Positions 43,461 to 53,930 are shown, counted from the first letter of the stretch. The stretch is DNA of 64,000 bases from Denitratisoma sp. DHT3 (GCF_007833355.1 NZ_CP020914.1:1846047-1910046), one strand, 5' to 3'. Made by a program: numbers and translations. The notes: generated from the letters alone by a model not told the origin.

Positions 43461-43645
43461 TCGCTCCCCTTCGCCCCCGCCGGGGGGGGAAGAATTTGGC
43501 TCACCCCCCTTCGCCCCCCTCCGGGGGGTTCGAGTCGGCTCGCTATGCTCGATATCACGGGGAGCGCTGTCGCGGCACCGATAGGTTGCGGCTGGCGCCG
43601 CGTGCCGCTTTTCCTTGCGACGGCGCGGCGGAAAAGCTCTGTCAA
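43461..43645 (-). repeat. Long-form dispersed repeat (minus) upstream of the QseB-like gene
   Basis: On the plus strand it shows two G/C-rich right ends in a row (about 43461-43528), then GGCTCGCTATGCTCGATATC, the CACCGATAGGTTGCGGCTGG core, GCGCCGCGTGCCGCTTTTCC and GGCGGAAAAGCTCTGTC. Orientation is opposite to the copy on the other side of the regulator gene, so the gene is flanked by inverted copies. Confidence 0.75.
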
Positions 43646-43668
43646 TGAAACGCGGATTGAATCACTAC

Positions 43669-43777
43669 CCGCTCGGGCTGAGCCTGTCGAAGCCTGTCCT
43701 GAGCCAAGACGAAGGGCCTGTCCTGAGCTTGACGAAGGGCCTGTCCTGAGTCTCGCCGAGGGGCTCAGTGCGAACGG
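43669..43777. repeat. Tandem CCTGTCCTGAGC/GACGAAGGG-type repeat
   Basis: A unit of about 23-30 bp containing CCTGTCCTGAGC and CGAAGGG recurs three to four times between the repeat at 43461-43645 and the permease stop. The motif is complementary in part to the one at 42583-42605 and belongs to a very widespread class of bacterial intergenic repeats. Together the two stretches fill the 352 bp gap before the permease gene. Confidence 0.6.
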
Positions 43778-43806
43778 ACTTGATCCGCGTTTCCTTGGCA
43801 ATAGAC

Positions 43807-46299
43807 TCACAGTGCCTCCCGCAACACTTGCAACGGGCTGCCCGACAGCGCCTTGCGGCTGCCCAGCAGGCCGGCGGCCAGCACCAGGACGAGGCCCAGC
43901 AGCACGCCGGCGAAGAGCAGCCGGGCGTCCGGCGCATAGGGCAGATGGAACACCAGCCGCGCCAGGAGCATGCTGATCAGGCTGGCGCCGATGCCCGCCA
44001 GGAGGCCGGCGGTCAGGCCCAGCGCGGCGAACTCGGCGGCGAGCGCCTGACGCAGTTGCGGCCCGCGCGCACCCAGGGCGCGCAGCACCGCCAGTTCCTG
44101 CGCGCGCTCGTCGGCACTGGACTGGAGCGCGGCATACAGCACCGCCAGCCCGGCCAGCAGCGAAAAACCGAACACCGCCTGCACGGCGCGGGCCACCTGG
44201 TCCAGGGTGTCCTGCAACTGGCGCACCACGCTGGCCACGTCGATCACCGTCAGGTTGGGCAGCGCCCGCACCAGCGCGTCGACGAAGCCGCCCTGTTGCG
44301 CCGGCAGATGGAAGCTGGTGATGTAGCTGACCGGAAAACCCTCCAGCATCCCCGGCGCGGCGATGACGAAGAAATTCACCCGCATCGAGTCCCAGTCGAG
44401 CTTGCGCAGGGAGGTGATCGGCGCGGCGATGGTGTTGCCGGCGATGTCGTAGGTCAGCACGTCGCCCAGCTTGAGGCCCAGGGTCTCGGCCAGCCCCAGC
44501 TCCACCGAGAACGCCGGGCTGCCGCCGGCGCCGTGCCAATGCCCGGCCTGGAGCCGGTTGCCGTCCGGCAGCCGGTCGCCCCAGGAGAGGTTGAATTCCC
44601 GATCCATCAGGCGCTGCGCCCGTTCGTCGGCGTAATCCGCCGGCCCCGTCGGCCGGCCGTTGATGGCCACCAGCCGGCCACGCACCATCGGCTCCAGGAA
44701 CGGCGGCGCCAGGCCGGCGGCGCGGAAGCGGGCGTTCAGCGACTCGCGCTGCTCGGGCTGGATGTTGATCGCGAAGCGGTTGGGCGCGTCCGCCGGCACC
44801 CGACTTTTCCACGCCGCCAACAGGTCGTCGCGGGCGACGGTGATCAAGAGCAGCGTGGTCAATCCCAGCCCCAGCGCCAGGGCCTGGATCAGGCTGCCCG
44901 CCAGGCGCCGGCGCAGGCTGGCCAGGCCGTAGCGCCAGCCGATGCCGCCGCCGTGGCGCAGCGGCCCGAGCAGCGCCAGCAGCAGCCGGGCCAGCGCGCC
45001 GTAGAGCAGGAAGGCGGCGGCGAAGCCGCCCAGCACGATGCTGCCCAGCGTCACGTCGCCCGCCACCCAGAACATCAGGCCGGCCAGGGCGGCGGCGCCC
45101 AGGAACCAGACCGCCAGCGAGACCGGCTCCGGCCCGGCGGTCTCCCGCCGCAGCACGCGCAGGGTGGACACCCGGCGCAATCGCAGCAGCGGCGGCAGGG
45201 CGAAACCGACGACCAGGGTCAGACCGATCGCCAGGCCCTGCGCCCACGGCGTCCAGGAGGGCGGCGGCAGGGCCTCCGCCACCAGACCCGCCAGTAGGCG
45301 TTGCAGCAGGGCCTGCACGCCATAGCCGGCGACGGTGCCGGCCAGCGCCAGGACGAGACCGAAGGCGACGAAGGCGCCGCCATGGATCAGCAGCACCTGC
45401 CGGCTGCTGGCCCCCAGGCAGCGCAGCACCGCGCAGCCGTCGAGGTGGCGGCGCATGTAGCGGCGCGCCGCCAGCCCCACGGCGACGGCGGCCAGCACCA
45501 CGGCCAGCAGCGCCGCCAGGCGCAGGAAGCGCTGTGCCCGCTCCAGCACCTGGCGCACTTCGGGACGGGCGTTGTCCATGGTTTCGAGTTTCTCGCCGCG
45601 CTCCAGACGCGGCTCCATCCACTGGTGGAACGCCGCCACCGCCGCCATTCCCGTCGGCGCCTTGCCCGCCGCCAGATGCAGGTGCCAGGCGATGCGGCTG
45701 CCCGGCTGGACCAGGCCGGTGGCGGACAGGTCCGCCTGATTCATCAGCACGCGGGGACCGAGGGCCAGCAGGTTCAGGCCGCGCTCCGGCTCCAGGGTCA
45801 ACAGCGCGGCGATGCGCAGCTCCCGCGTTCCCACCCGCAGCGTGTCGCCCACGGCCAGGCCGAGGGCGGAGAGCAGACGCTCATCCACCCAGACGCTGCC
45901 GGACGCCGGCACCCCGGCCACGGGCGCGTCCGCCCGCCCCGGCGCGGACGCGACGCGCAGCGTGCCGCGCAGCGGATAGTTGGGAGAGACCGCCTTGATG
46001 TCGGCCAGATGGCTGTGCCCGCCGGCGATCACCATGCTGGGAAAGCTGGCGCTCTCTGCGACGGCCAGGCCCCGCGCCTGCGCTTCGCGCGCCACCGCCG
46101 CCGGCCAGGGATGGTCGGCCGACAACAACAGGTCGCCGCCCAGCAGTTCGTGGGATTGCAGCACCAGCGCCTGCTCCACCCGGTCGGTGAGGAAGGAGAC
46201 GCTGGTGAGCGCCGCCACCGCCAGCGCCAGGGCGAAGCCCAGCACGTTCAACTCCCCGGCCCGGGCGTCCCGGATCAGCATTCGCAGCATCAGCAACAA
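43807..46299 (-). CDS. FtsX-family ABC transporter permease, YbbP-like
   Basis: The 830-residue permease has the duplicated FtsX architecture: an N-terminal helix (about 20-40), a large periplasmic domain, two bundles of membrane helices (about 255-400 and 415-490), a second periplasmic domain, and three C-terminal helices from about 710 ending SRKALSGSPLQVLREAL. This matches the YbbP/LolC-like permeases that work with a small ABC ATPase to move lipoproteins or lipids. No ATPase gene lies next to it. The start could be TTG 46299, ATG 46290 or ATG 46281. A repeat array begins immediately upstream. Confidence 0.85.
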   Translation of the reverse strand: MLLMLRMLIRDARAGELNVLGFALALAVAALTSVSFLTDRVEQALVLQSHELLGGDLLLSADHPWPAAVAREAQARGLAVAESASFPSMVIAGGHSHLADIKAVSPNYPLRGTLRVASAPGRADAPVAGVPASGSVWVDERLLSALGLAVGDTLRVGTRELRIAALLTLEPERGLNLLALGPRVLMNQADLSATGLVQPGSRIAWHLHLAAGKAPTGMAAVAAFHQWMEPRLERGEKLETMDNARPEVRQVLERAQRFLRLAALLAVVLAAVAVGLAARRYMRRHLDGCAVLRCLGASSRQVLLIHGGAFVAFGLVLALAGTVAGYGVQALLQRLLAGLVAEALPPPSWTPWAQGLAIGLTLVVGFALPPLLRLRRVSTLRVLRRETAGPEPVSLAVWFLGAAALAGLMFWVAGDVTLGSIVLGGFAAAFLLYGALARLLLALLGPLRHGGGIGWRYGLASLRRRLAGSLIQALALGLGLTTLLLITVARDDLLAAWKSRVPADAPNRFAINIQPEQRESLNARFRAAGLAPPFLEPMVRGRLVAINGRPTGPADYADERAQRLMDREFNLSWGDRLPDGNRLQAGHWHGAGGSPAFSVELGLAETLGLKLGDVLTYDIAGNTIAAPITSLRKLDWDSMRVNFFVIAAPGMLEGFPVSYITSFHLPAQQGGFVDALVRALPNLTVIDVASVVRQLQDTLDQVARAVQAVFGFSLLAGLAVLYAALQSSADERAQELAVLRALGARGPQLRQALAAEFAALGLTAGLLAGIGASLISMLLARLVFHLPYAPDARLLFAGVLLGLVLVLAAGLLGSRKALSGSPLQVLREAL

Positions 46300-46302
46300 T
46301 TG

Positions 46303-46790
46303 GGTTCTCCCCCCTTCGCCCCCCTCCGGGGGGTTCGAGTCGGCTCGCTGCGCTCGATATCACGGGGAGCGCTGTAGCGACACCGATAGGTTGCGGCTGG
46401 CGCCGCGTGCCGCTTTCCCTTGGGGCGGCCCGGCGGGAAAGCTCTGTCGGCATTTCCTCCCTTCGCAATCCTCCGCGGGGTTCGAGTCGGCTCGCTGCGC
46501 TCGATATCACGGGGAGCGCTGTAGCGACACCGATAGGTTACGGCTGGCGCCGCGTGCCGCTTTCCCTTGGGGCGGCCCGGCGGGAAAGCTCTGTCGGCAT
46601 TTCCTCCCTTCGCAATCCTCCGCGGGGGACGCGTCGGCTCGCTGCGCTCGATATCACGGGGAGCGCTGTAGCGACACCGATAGGTTACGGCTGGCGCCGC
46701 GTGCCGCTTTCCCTTGGGGCGGCCCGGCGGGAAAGCTCTGTCGGCATTTCCTCCCTTCGCAATCCTCCGGCGGAAAAGCTCTGTCAAGGA
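46303..46790 (-). repeat. 147 bp tandem array of the long-form repeat, three units
   Basis: Three head-to-tail copies start at about 46334, 46481 and 46628 (equivalent bases exactly 147 bp apart). Each contains GTCGGCTCGCTGCGCTCGAT, ATCACGGGGAGCGCTGTAGC, CACCGATAGGTT(G/A)CGGCTGG and GGCCCGGCGGGAAAGCTCTG. Units are nearly identical, with single-base differences. Because 147 is divisible by 3, long frames run through on both strands, but they are not genes. Confidence 0.85.
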
Positions 46791-46810
46791 GGCACGGACG
46801 TTCTGACCTT

Positions 46811-46879
46811 GTAGGAGCGGGCCATGCCCGCGAACTGGTGGGCGGCAATGCGCTGATCGCGGGCATGGCCCGCTCCTAC
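46811..46879. repeat. 69 bp palindromic repeat, copy 3
   Basis: The arms are identical to copies 1 and 2. Here the composite is in reverse orientation: the tandem array and linker lie before it and segment A (46880-46922) after it on the plus strand. Confidence 0.8.
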
Positions 46880-47004
46880 AGGGCGAGGAGGGTTTTCGCC
46901 GTGTCCGCCGTGTCGCCGTGGTTTGCGGCTGGTGCCGCATGGCGCGTTTTCCCATCGTGGCCCTCGTGGGAAAGGCGGCCCGGCGGAGGCGCTGGTTTTT
47001 CACG

Positions 47005-47006
<2 letters not shown>
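46880..47006 (-). repeat. Segment A plus partial repeat, upstream of the radA stop
   Basis: On the plus strand GGGTTTTCGCCGTGTCCGCC and GTGTCGCCGTGGTTTGCGGC, then CCCATCGTGGCCCTCGTGGG and GCCCGGCGGAGGCGCTGG, end at TTTTTCACGCTAC, the reversed left terminus of the dispersed family. It reaches the 3' end of radA. With the preceding elements it fills the 705 bp gap between the permease and radA. Confidence 0.65.
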
Positions 47007-48372
<1,366 letters not shown>

Positions 48373-48373
48373 C

Positions 48374-49507
48374 TCAGCTCGCGCGCTCCACTACCACCAC
48401 CGGCACCCGCGCGGTCAGGGCGCACAACGGCTCGTAGCTGATGGTGCCGGCGGCGGCGGCCACTTCCTCCAGCGGCAGATGGCCAGCGGCGCCGTCGCCC
48501 CAGAGCGTGACCGGGGCGCCCACGCCGGCATCGGGCAGGTCGGTGAGGTCCACGCACACCTTGTCCATCGACACCCGCCCCACCAGCCGGCTGCGCCGCC
48601 CGGCCACCATCACCGGCGTGCCGCTGGGCGCGTGGCGCGGATAGCCGTCGCCGTAGCCGCCGGCGGCGATGCCGATCCGCATCGGCCCCGGCGCGACGAA
48701 GGCGCTGCCGTAACCGACGGCGTCGCCGGTCGCCAGTTGCCGCACCGCGAGCACCTCGCTCTCCAGGTTCATCACCGGTTTCAGGCCCAGGTCGGCGGCG
48801 CTGTGCAGCTCGGGGCAGGGCGAACAGCCGTAGAGCATGATGCCCGGCCGGGCCCAGTCGCCGGCGCCGCCCAGCGCCTCGGGGAAGCGCAGCAGCGCGG
48901 CGGAATTGGCCAGGCAGAGCGGCAAGCCGTCAGCCATGTCGGCGATGCCGCCCCGCAGCGCATCGAAGCGCGCCATCTGCCGGGCGATGCCGGCCGGCTC
49001 GTCGGCGTCGGCGAAGTGGGTCATCAGGGTGATGCCGGCGACCCGCGGCGAGGCCCGCAGCAGGGTCAGGGCCTGGCGGAAGTCGGCCGCGTCGAAGCCC
49101 AGGCGGTTCATGCCGGTGTTGAGCTTGAGATAGACCGGCAGGGGCTCGTTCAGATCCGCCAGCAGGGGCGAATCCACCAGCCAGCGCACCTGGGCCGGGC
49201 TGTGCAGCACAGGGATCAGCCGCAGGCGGGCAAACTGCGGCAGCTCATCCTCGCTGTAGAAGCCTTCCATCATCAGCAGGGGCTGGCGGATGCCGGCCGC
49301 CCGCAGCGTCTCGGCGCCATCCAGTTCCAGGAGCGCGAAGCCGTCGGCGACCCCGGCCAGCGCCTCCGCCACCCGCACTTGGCCATGGCCGTAGCCGTTG
49401 GCCTTGACCACGCACCAGAGGGCGGTGGCGCCGGCGTGGCGCCGGGCGACGGAATGATTGTGGCGCAGGGCCGCCAGGTCGATGCGGGCGCGTAAGGGAC
49501 GGGTCAT
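48374..49507 (-). CDS. alr: Alanine racemase
   Basis: Alr is a PLP enzyme supplying D-alanine for peptidoglycan. The 377-residue protein has the PLP-Lys motif VVKANGYGHG near residue 35, GYGSAFVAPGPMRIGIAAGG with the region of the second catalytic base, and VGRVSMDKVCVDLTDLP. The start is the ATG at 49507 (MTRPLRARIDLAALRHN). The alr-radA unit diverges from lplT, an arrangement seen in other betaproteobacteria. Confidence 0.96.
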   Translation of the reverse strand: MTRPLRARIDLAALRHNHSVARRHAGATALWCVVKANGYGHGQVRVAEALAGVADGFALLELDGAETLRAAGIRQPLLMMEGFYSEDELPQFARLRLIPVLHSPAQVRWLVDSPLLADLNEPLPVYLKLNTGMNRLGFDAADFRQALTLLRASPRVAGITLMTHFADADEPAGIARQMARFDALRGGIADMADGLPLCLANSAALLRFPEALGGAGDWARPGIMLYGCSPCPELHSAADLGLKPVMNLESEVLAVRQLATGDAVGYGSAFVAPGPMRIGIAAGGYGDGYPRHAPSGTPVMVAGRRSRLVGRVSMDKVCVDLTDLPDAGVGAPVTLWGDGAAGHLPLEEVAAAAGTISYEPLCALTARVPVVVVERAS

Positions 49508-49641
49508 GCTGGGAAGCGAAGGCGGGAAACGATTGGCAAGCCCGCAGTTTCTCACATACGGCGGCAGGCCAGGGTTCCCCTGCCCGCGTCAAGGTGATGG
49601 CTCTGCTTTCATGTTATAAACGCGGCTCTTCGAGCTTGCCC

Positions 49642-50907
49642 ATGACTCCCGGCTTCTACATCATCATGGCGGCGCAGTTTCTTTCCGCGCTCGCCGACAA
49701 CGCCCTGTTGATCGCCGCCATCGCCATCCTGCGGGATATGCATGCCCCGGCGGAATACGAACCACTGCTGAAAACCTTCTTCACTGTTTCGTACGTGGTC
49801 CTGGCCGCCTTCGTCGGCGCCTTCGCCGATTCGATGCCCAAGTGGCGGGTGATGTTCATCAGCAACGGCATCAAGGTCCTCGGCTGCGGCCTGATGTTCT
49901 TCGATGTCCACCCCTTGCTCGCCTACAGCGTGGTGGGCCTGGGAGCGGCGGCCTATTCGCCGGCCAAGTACGGCATCCTCACCGAATACCTGCCGCACCG
50001 CCTGCTGGTGGTGGCCAACGGCTGGATCGAGGGTCTGACGGTGATCGCCATCATCCTCGGAATCATGCTGGGCGGCGCCCTGATCAAGCCGGACATCGCC
50101 CAGGCCCTGCTCGCCTTCGACCTGCCGCTGATCGACACCGGCATCGACACGGTGAGCGAAATGAACCTGGCCGTGATCGGCATCCTCTATCTGCTGGCGG
50201 CCCTGTTCAATCTCTACATCCCCGACACCGGGGTGGACCACAAGCCGCTGAAGAAGAACCCGGTCTACCTGTTCCACGAATTCAACCACTGCCTGCGCCT
50301 GCTCTGGCGCGACCGGCTGGGACAGATCTCGCTGGCGGTGACCACCCTGTTCTGGGGCGCCGGCGCCACGCTGCAATTCATCGTGATCGAATGGGCCAAG
50401 ACGGCGATGAACATGGATCTTCCCCGTGCCAGCATGTTGCAGGGGGTCGTCGCCGTCGGCGTGGCCCTGGGCGCGGTGCTCGCCGCCAAGCTGATCACCC
50501 TGCGCCGCTCGGTGCAGGTGATTCCCCTGGGCGCCGCCATGGGCGCGGTGGTGCTGGGCATGATCTTCGTCCGCGATTACCACCTGGCCATCGGCCTGCT
50601 GGTGCTGATCGGCGTCCTTTCCGGATTGTTCGTGGTGCCGATGAACGCCCTGCTCCAGCATCGCGGCCACGTGCTGATGGGCGCCGGCCACTCCATCGCG
50701 ATCCAGAATTTCAACGAGAACCTGTCCATCCTGGTCATGACCGGCGTCTACTCGGCCCTGCTGGGGGCGGGTCTGTCGATCTACTGGATCATCGCCCTGT
50801 TCGGCCTGTTCGTCAGCGGCGCCATGCTGCTGGTACGCCAGCGCCACCTCGCCCACCAGCACCAGCACGACGACCTGGCGCTCCTGGAGCGCGAAGCAGG
50901 CCACTGA
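49642..50907 (+). CDS. lplT: Lysophospholipid transporter LplT
   Basis: LplT is a major-facilitator flippase moving lysophospholipids across the inner membrane for re-acylation. The 421-residue protein has about 12 hydrophobic helices and the family segments MAAQFLSALADNALLIAAIA, YSPAKYGILTEYLP, and LQHRGHVLMGAGHSIAIQNF. No acyltransferase domain is fused. The ATG at 49642 is preferred over an upstream in-frame start at 49594. Confidence 0.92.
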   Translation: MTPGFYIIMAAQFLSALADNALLIAAIAILRDMHAPAEYEPLLKTFFTVSYVVLAAFVGAFADSMPKWRVMFISNGIKVLGCGLMFFDVHPLLAYSVVGLGAAAYSPAKYGILTEYLPHRLLVVANGWIEGLTVIAIILGIMLGGALIKPDIAQALLAFDLPLIDTGIDTVSEMNLAVIGILYLLAALFNLYIPDTGVDHKPLKKNPVYLFHEFNHCLRLLWRDRLGQISLAVTTLFWGAGATLQFIVIEWAKTAMNMDLPRASMLQGVVAVGVALGAVLAAKLITLRRSVQVIPLGAAMGAVVLGMIFVRDYHLAIGLLVLIGVLSGLFVVPMNALLQHRGHVLMGAGHSIAIQNFNENLSILVMTGVYSALLGAGLSIYWIIALFGLFVSGAMLLVRQRHLAHQHQHDDLALLEREAGH

Positions 50908-50969
50908 TCAAGGGACGAGCCTCGGGAATCGAGATTGTTCACATCTTCACAAGCGCAAGGGAATGCACC

Positions 50970-51377
50970 ATGGAAAACCGGCCGCAATTCCTCCCGGTCC
51001 TGCGGGTGGGCATCGAACAGGTCGACCAGGAGCATCAGCGGCTGATCGAAATCGCCGGCCAAGTGTATGACAGCCTCGCCGCGAACGGCGCCGACGCCGT
51101 CGCCGCCGCCCGTGCCGCCATCGTCGAACTGCTCGACTACGCCGCCACCCATTTCGCCAGCGAAGAGGCGTTGATGGCGGCGGCGGGCTATCCCGAACTG
51201 GCGGCGCATCGGCAACTGCATGAGCAACTGCTGTCCCAGGCCCGCGACATGGCGCTTCGGGTCGAATCCGGCGACCCCTATGTGCCGGGGGAGCTGAACC
51301 GTCTCATCTACCACTGGATGGTCAAGCACATCCAGACCGAAGACCGGCGGTTCGGCGAGTTCGTCGCCGCACGCTGA
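50970..51377 (+). CDS. Bacteriohemerythrin
   Basis: The 135-residue protein is a single hemerythrin domain: LRVGIEQVDQEHQRLIEIAG, ATHFASEEALMAAAGYPELA, AHRQLHEQLL and WMVKHIQTEDRRF supply the His/Glu/Asp ligands of a di-iron O2-binding site. It has no membrane helix. Likely roles are O2 storage or sensing; the neighbours give no specific clue. GGGA precedes the ATG. Confidence 0.92.
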   Translation: MENRPQFLPVLRVGIEQVDQEHQRLIEIAGQVYDSLAANGADAVAAARAAIVELLDYAATHFASEEALMAAAGYPELAAHRQLHEQLLSQARDMALRVESGDPYVPGELNRLIYHWMVKHIQTEDRRFGEFVAAR

Positions 51378-51418
51378 CCGCGCCGGGCCAGGATCGGCCC
51401 GCGCCTCGGAGCGCGCCC

Positions 51419-51916
51419 TCAGAGCACCACGGGCCGATCCGGCAGCTCGTTGTGGTCGGGCCCGGCCACCGGGAAATGCCGGATCAGCAATTGCGCCGCC
51501 TGGTCCACGGCCTCCAGCGCGCCACGCCGGAAATCGCCGTCCCTGAAGGCCAGCTCCATGCCGCGGCAGATGAGGTCCCACGCCTCCTGCGACACCCGGG
51601 CGTCGATGCCGCGGTCGGCGAGGATTTCCACCCGCCGGTCCACCAGTTGCACATAGAGCAGGATGCCGCTGTTTTCCTCGGTGTCCCACACCCGCAAGCG
51701 GGAGAACAGCTCGGCCGCCCGCTGCCGCACCGATTCGCCGCGCCAGAGCACGGCCAGCGGCAAGGGCCCCTCGACGACGAAACGCAATTCGCCGCGATGG
51801 CCGGTTTCCGCCGCGCCGATCGCGGCCTCGATGGCGTCCAGCGTGGCCCGGTCGAAGGACCGACGCGCCCACCAGGCGGGCACCAGCAGATGTTTCAGCA
51901 GGCGTCGCAATTTCAT
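51419..51916 (-). CDS. TPM-domain protein
   Basis: The 165-residue protein has a TPM (TLP18.3/Psb32/MOLO-1) domain: IEAAIGAAETGHRGELRFVV, SGILLYVQLVDRRVEILADR, GIDARVSQEAWDLICRGME. There is no signal peptide. It is the third gene of a lemA-ygcG-TPM unit on the minus strand, 1 nt from the previous gene. This trio is widespread and of uncertain function, possibly linked to envelope stress. Confidence 0.85.
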   Translation of the reverse strand: MKLRRLLKHLLVPAWWARRSFDRATLDAIEAAIGAAETGHRGELRFVVEGPLPLAVLWRGESVRQRAAELFSRLRVWDTEENSGILLYVQLVDRRVEILADRGIDARVSQEAWDLICRGMELAFRDGDFRRGALEAVDQAAQLLIRHFPVAGPDHNELPDRPVVL

Positions 51917-51917
51917 C

Positions 51918-52811
51918 TCACCAACTCCCCGAGGCGCCGCCGCCGCCGAAGCCGCCACCGCCGCCGCTGAAACCACCGCCCCCGCCGCCGATGCCGCCCC
52001 GGCCTCCGCCCCCGGTCAGGGCGCCCAAGGCGATGTTGAGGCCGAACAGCGCCAGAAAGAGACCGACGCCGGCGCCGATCAGCGCGCCCATCACGGAAGC
52101 GGAAAGCAGCCAGCCGACCACGCCACCGCCGGCGGCCACCAGCGAGGAACCGACCAGGTTGCCGAGCAGCGTCCGCAGCAGGGCGCCACCGAGCGCGGCG
52201 GCGGCCAGCAGAAACAAGAACGTGCCTTCGCCGATGTCGCCAAGGCCACCCATATCACCGCCCCCATCGCCACCCGCAGCGCCGCCCGCGGGCGGCGGCA
52301 GCGCCTCGCCGTCGATCACCGCGCCGACCGCGGCCACGCCGGCCGCGAGGCCGCCGTAGTAATCGTCCGCCTTGAAACGGGGCACGATGGTCTCGCTGAC
52401 GATGCGCTTGGCGGTGGCGTCGTTGAGCGCGCCTTCCAGGCCGTAGCCGACCTCCAGGCGCACGCGACGGTCGTCCTTGGCGACGATCAGGATCACCCCG
52501 TCGTCGATGCCCTTGCGTCCCAGTTTCCAGGCCTCGGCCAGGCGGATGCCGAACTGCTCGATGGCCTCGGGCCGGGTGCTGGGCAACAGCAGAATGCCCA
52601 CCTGGGCACCCTTGGCCTGCTCGATCGCCGCCAGCGCCGCTTCGAGGCTGGCCTTCTGCTCGGCCGCCAGGGTGCCGGTCAGGTCCGTCACCCGCGCCTG
52701 GAGCGGCGGCAGCGGCTGGAGTCCGGCCTCGGCGCCGCTCTCGGCCGCCGCGACGTTCCAGCCAAGAACCGCCAGCAACAGCCAGCACAGGGCGAGCAGG
52801 CGCAACGGCAT
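51918..52811 (-). CDS. TPM-domain membrane protein, YgcG-like
   Basis: The 297-residue protein has a signal peptide (about 1-23), a periplasmic TPM domain (LQARVTDLTGTLAAEQKASL; GVILIVAKDDRRVRLEVGYG; DDYYGGLAAG), hydrophobic helices around 205-270, and a C-terminal Gly-rich tail that ends GGASGSW. The Gly/Phe-rich tail with terminal SGSW is characteristic of this family beside lemA. Confidence 0.9.
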   Translation of the reverse strand: MPLRLLALCWLLLAVLGWNVAAAESGAEAGLQPLPPLQARVTDLTGTLAAEQKASLEAALAAIEQAKGAQVGILLLPSTRPEAIEQFGIRLAEAWKLGRKGIDDGVILIVAKDDRRVRLEVGYGLEGALNDATAKRIVSETIVPRFKADDYYGGLAAGVAAVGAVIDGEALPPPAGGAAGGDGGGDMGGLGDIGEGTFLFLLAAAALGGALLRTLLGNLVGSSLVAAGGGVVGWLLSASVMGALIGAGVGLFLALFGLNIALGALTGGGGRGGIGGGGGGFSGGGGGFGGGGASGSW

Positions 52812-52817
52812 GGGCGC

Positions 52818-53420
52818 TTACTTCGCCGGCGCGGCGTCGAACTTGATCGCGGGCGGCGCGGAAATCGCCTTTTCGTCCTCCACGGCGAAATTGGCCTTGG
52901 GCTTCCAGCCCATCACCGTCGCCGTCAGGTTGTTGGGGAAGGTCCGCACCGAAATGTTGTAGGTCTTGACCGCCGCGATGTAGCGGTTGCGGGCCACGGT
53001 GATGCGATTCTCGGTGCCCTCCACCTGGGCCTGCAGGTCGCGGAAATTGGCGTCGGCCTTCAGTTGGGGATAGTTCTCCGCCACCACCAGCAGCCGCGCC
53101 AGGGCGCCGCCCAGCTCGCCCTGGGCCTGCTGGAACTTGGCGAAGGCGGCGGGATCGTTGACCAGTTCCGGCGTCGCCTTGAGGCCGGCGACATTGGCGC
53201 GAGCCTCGGTGACGCGGGTCAGCACTTCCTTCTCGTGCGAGGCGTAGCCCTGCACCACCGACACCAGGTTGGGAATCAGATCGGCGCGGCGCTTGTACTG
53301 GTTCAGCACCTCCGACCAGGCGGCACTCACCCCCTCGTCGTTGATCTGGATCTGGTTGTAGCCGCAGCCCGACAACAGGGCCGCAGCCAGGGCAATCACG
53401 GCGAAGAGACGAAAGCGCAT
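52818..53420 (-). CDS. LemA family lipoprotein
   Basis: The 200-residue protein has an N-terminal lipoprotein signal with lipobox LLSGC (Cys at 19), followed by the LemA helical core: YNQIQINDEGVSAAWSEVLN, QYKRRADLIPNLVSVVQGYA, AQGELGGALARLLVVAENYP, LQAQVEGTENRITVARNRY. It heads the lemA-ygcG-TPM unit. Function is unknown. Confidence 0.93.
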   Translation of the reverse strand: MRFRLFAVIALAAALLSGCGYNQIQINDEGVSAAWSEVLNQYKRRADLIPNLVSVVQGYASHEKEVLTRVTEARANVAGLKATPELVNDPAAFAKFQQAQGELGGALARLLVVAENYPQLKADANFRDLQAQVEGTENRITVARNRYIAAVKTYNISVRTFPNNLTATVMGWKPKANFAVEDEKAISAPPAIKFDAAPAK

Positions 53421-53510
53421 GGAAGGGTCCTCCGGAATGGGTCTATGAATGTCGTCGATATGGGGGGGCGGTCACGGTAACACAAGCATAGACACTTATT
53501 GGACATCGAA

Positions 53511-53930
53511 TCACGCCGACCATACGCCGATGCCGCTCTCAGCGGCAGCACGCTGCAAGGACTTGTCCCGAGTGGCCAACGGCAAACCGGTCGCCAATGC
53601 CGAGTCGAGGTAAAGCGCGTCGTAGCTGGTCAGGTGATAGCGCAACGCCAGGGCGTGCAATTCAAAAACCGACATCTGGGATTCCCGCCGCCGCACCGGC
53701 AGGCGCTGCAAATGACGGAGCAGTTGGACCGTCTTGTCGGAAGCGATCCGCCCGTGTCGTTCCAGTGACAGCAGAACGTTGAGCATCTCGACGTGCCACC
53801 AGCCGGGCACCACGGCAAAATTGTCGACCAGGGCATCCAGCGCCGCTTCCGTGTAGGCATCGGCCTGATCATCAAACAACCAGGCGATGCTGACAGAGCA
53901 ATCGACCACGTAAATATTCCTCATGGCCAT
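53511..53930 (-). CDS. PIN-domain toxin (VapC-like) of the second module
   Basis: The 139-residue PIN protein has VVDCSVSIAWLF with the first acidic residue, GWWHVEMLNVLLSLERHG with Glu, and the C-terminal LTSYDALYLDSALATGLPLA and TRDKSLQRAA. It resembles VapC proteins paired with Phd/MazE-type antitoxins. The start is in a TGATG overlap with the antitoxin; ATG 53930 or 53924 is possible. It is unrelated in detail to the PIN gene at 2973. Confidence 0.88.
   Translation of the reverse strand: MAMRNIYVVDCSVSIAWLFDDQADAYTEAALDALVDNFAVVPGWWHVEMLNVLLSLERHGRIASDKTVQLLRHLQRLPVRRRESQMSVFELHALALRYHLTSYDALYLDSALATGLPLATRDKSLQRAAAESGIGVWSA

Noticed and set aside
46334..46774. CRISPR array
   Set aside because: The units are contiguous 147 bp copies without unique spacers, and no cas genes are present; no other array-like pattern was found in the window.
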